Source: Priapulus caudatus (taxonomy: Eukaryota; Priapulida; Priapulimorpha; Priapulimorphida; Priapulidae). Taken from it: 31,892 nt of DNA. Positions 30,722-31,892 of this stretch are shown here, piece after piece (positions within the stretch are counted from its first letter, which is position 1; each line of letters opens with the position of its first letter). The notes below the pieces were generated by a model. The model had not been told where the DNA came from. It did not search any database and saw only the letters and a list, made by a program, of their open reading frames with translations. The position numbers and the translations under genes were made by a program. The stretch covers positions 1-31,892 of the forward strand of contig NW_014579050.1 in the NCBI RefSeq assembly GCF_000485595.1. Direction: 5' to 3'.

Positions 30722-30803
30722 ATTGCTAGGGTTAGAATATTTATATTGACGTTAGTCACACAGCCTGGTCGGGTTAGCTTTGCTGTAGCTTTAGAGTAAG
30801 TTT

Positions 30804-30830
30804 GGCTCGTAGGGTCTATGTCCCCCTGAC
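30804..30830 (+). mobile_element. Solo terminal repeat of the same MITE family
   Basis: GGCTCGTAGGGTCTATGTCC then CCCTGAC matches the left end of the element at 30464 over about 22 bases, with no partner arm nearby. Confidence 0.65.
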
Positions 30831-30899
30831 CTCTGTTTGATCTGGCTCGTTTAGCTATTTCTGACTAACCCTAACCCTATATATATTATATATTATATA

Positions 30900-31855
30900 A
30901 CAAAATCTACTGTGTACTGACCTCAGAATCATATAATGACGGTTTTAACTTTTACTTTTACTTTTAGTTTTAGTTTTACTCCATTCACATGAATCGATTC
31001 ATTGATCGAGACCACGAAGAAACCAGCTTATAATACCTGAATATCCTTAATACTTGCTATACCTAATGATATTATCAGGAGGAAATTAAATGTGCTTTCA
31101 TTCCCTCCTGATTATAATTACACTCTAGTCTTTAGACAATCTGATAATATGAACATTTCGGTAACATTTCCATTCAAAGAATCGTCGCCATTTTGTATAC
31201 CTTAGTCACGCGGTAAAATTTATCAACCCAGCGCCCTCTTTCGTGTACGAACCACGGCAATGGAAAAAGACACGTTATTAAATTAAATTTTATCCATTAG
31301 ATGGCGGGACAAGATCAACGAACAAATGGAAACGAATTTTAACGTACTCAGCGATACAAATTTGAATATGAATTGTGCACGAGGCTCTACGAAAACGACT
31401 TCACAGCCAAAATACACACGATTATAACATACACGATCGAATACTTTGTGCAGATCCATCGTACACTCCCCAGGCCACATCGTAACCGTCGTGCACATGT
31501 ATCACAACCCTAATCTGGTTTATCATAAACCAACCATAACAGCTAGACTTGGTGACAGCCCATAATACAAAACGGCCTTTCATGACCGTGACAGAGACAA
31601 ATACGGCATGACAATGCAACAATTTCCGGAAATGCGAACCTATTCCATTTTTTCAATGATATTGTCGTCTGCGTAAACGTTTTGCAACCAATTAATGCGA
31701 TTGCATATATGATCTTGCTGGCAGTCAGGTATATTATATTGCATAGAAATACAGCGGTCATAACGTACATATGTTATTGATGCCTGTTTGTCGATTTTAT
31801 AATGTGTGTTTTCCAATTACTTTCAGATTTCTTCTGGTCAAGCGGCGGCCGCAAT

Positions 31856-31857
<2 letters not shown>
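30900..31857 (-). mobile_element. Interspersed repeat, copy 4 (short form)
   Basis: Begins at CAAAATCTACTGTGTACTGA (matching about 12185), skips the MITE at 12257-12552, continues through 12570-13204, then skips 13220-14322 and resumes at GACCGTGACAGAGACAAATA. The hairpin arms ATTATCAGGAGGAA (31071-31084) and TTCCCTCCTGAT (31101-31112) are clean here. Minus-strand frames at 31283-31498 and 31422-31622 share strings with copies 1 and 2 but do not form one continuous protein. Confidence 0.7.

Positions 31858-31892
<35 letters not shown>
31858..31892. repeat. (GA)n microsatellite at window end
   Basis: The same purine tract that follows this repeat in copies 1 and 2. The window ends inside it, consistent with a contig breaking at a simple repeat. 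Confidence 0.9.

Noticed and set aside
1-31892. tRNA, rRNA or snRNA genes
   Set aside because: I scanned by eye for cloverleaf boxes and conserved rRNA strings and found none. A covariance search was not possible, so small RNA genes could be missed.

Overview
This looks like a short eukaryotic scaffold, most likely from an invertebrate animal. The signs are abundant microsatellites, TTAGGG-type interstitial repeats, GT/AG splice-like borders, a C2H2 zinc-finger gene and many small inverted-repeat elements. There is no operon structure, ribosome-binding-site pattern or recognisable rRNA or tRNA gene. I cannot name the species. The dense short hairpins would suit a sponge or another marine invertebrate, but that is a guess. 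One N lies at 875 and ten Ns at 17849-17858, so the window is at least two contigs joined by a gap. Parts of both contigs carry dense single-base indels, as expected of unpolished long reads.

Layout. 1-6860: microsatellites, minisatellites, hairpins, one exon-like block (2784-2954) and a reverse-oriented copy of an interspersed repeat (3540-4115). 6868-9224 (minus): a GC-rich multi-C2H2 zinc-finger gene with its frame broken many times. 9250-15186: its 5' flank, with a 51-bp minisatellite, nested foldbacks, a hAT-like MITE, an interspersed repeat and a purine-rich tract. 15187-17848: a tandem array of about 540-bp units. After the gap the same order repeats: zinc-finger start (17861-18211), 51-bp minisatellite, foldbacks, MITE, repeat, purine tract and array (25347-28480). 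28480-30890 is unique sequence with a possible small spliced plus-strand gene, a long perfect hairpin and a MULE-like MITE. 30900-31892 is a third, shorter copy of part of the duplicated flank and ends in (GA)n.

Main reading. The block from 8873 to the end of contig 1 matches contig 2 from its first base to about 28458. The simplest explanation is that two overlapping or allelic contigs were placed end to end, so there is probably one zinc-finger gene rather than two. The real differences between the copies are a 0.62-kb MITE found only in the second, different array lengths, and a 30-bp micro-inversion in one array unit. The third copy lacks the hAT-like MITE and a 1.1-kb segment, so it can serve as an empty-site comparator.

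The least familiar material is (i) the recurrent hairpin with CAGGAG/CTCCTG arms at several unrelated positions and inside an interspersed repeat, and (ii) the two-level tandem satellite in which almost every unit carries a near-perfect TGCGCATGCGC palindrome. The zinc-finger protein is the only confidently recognised protein. The other coding calls are exon-like guesses.
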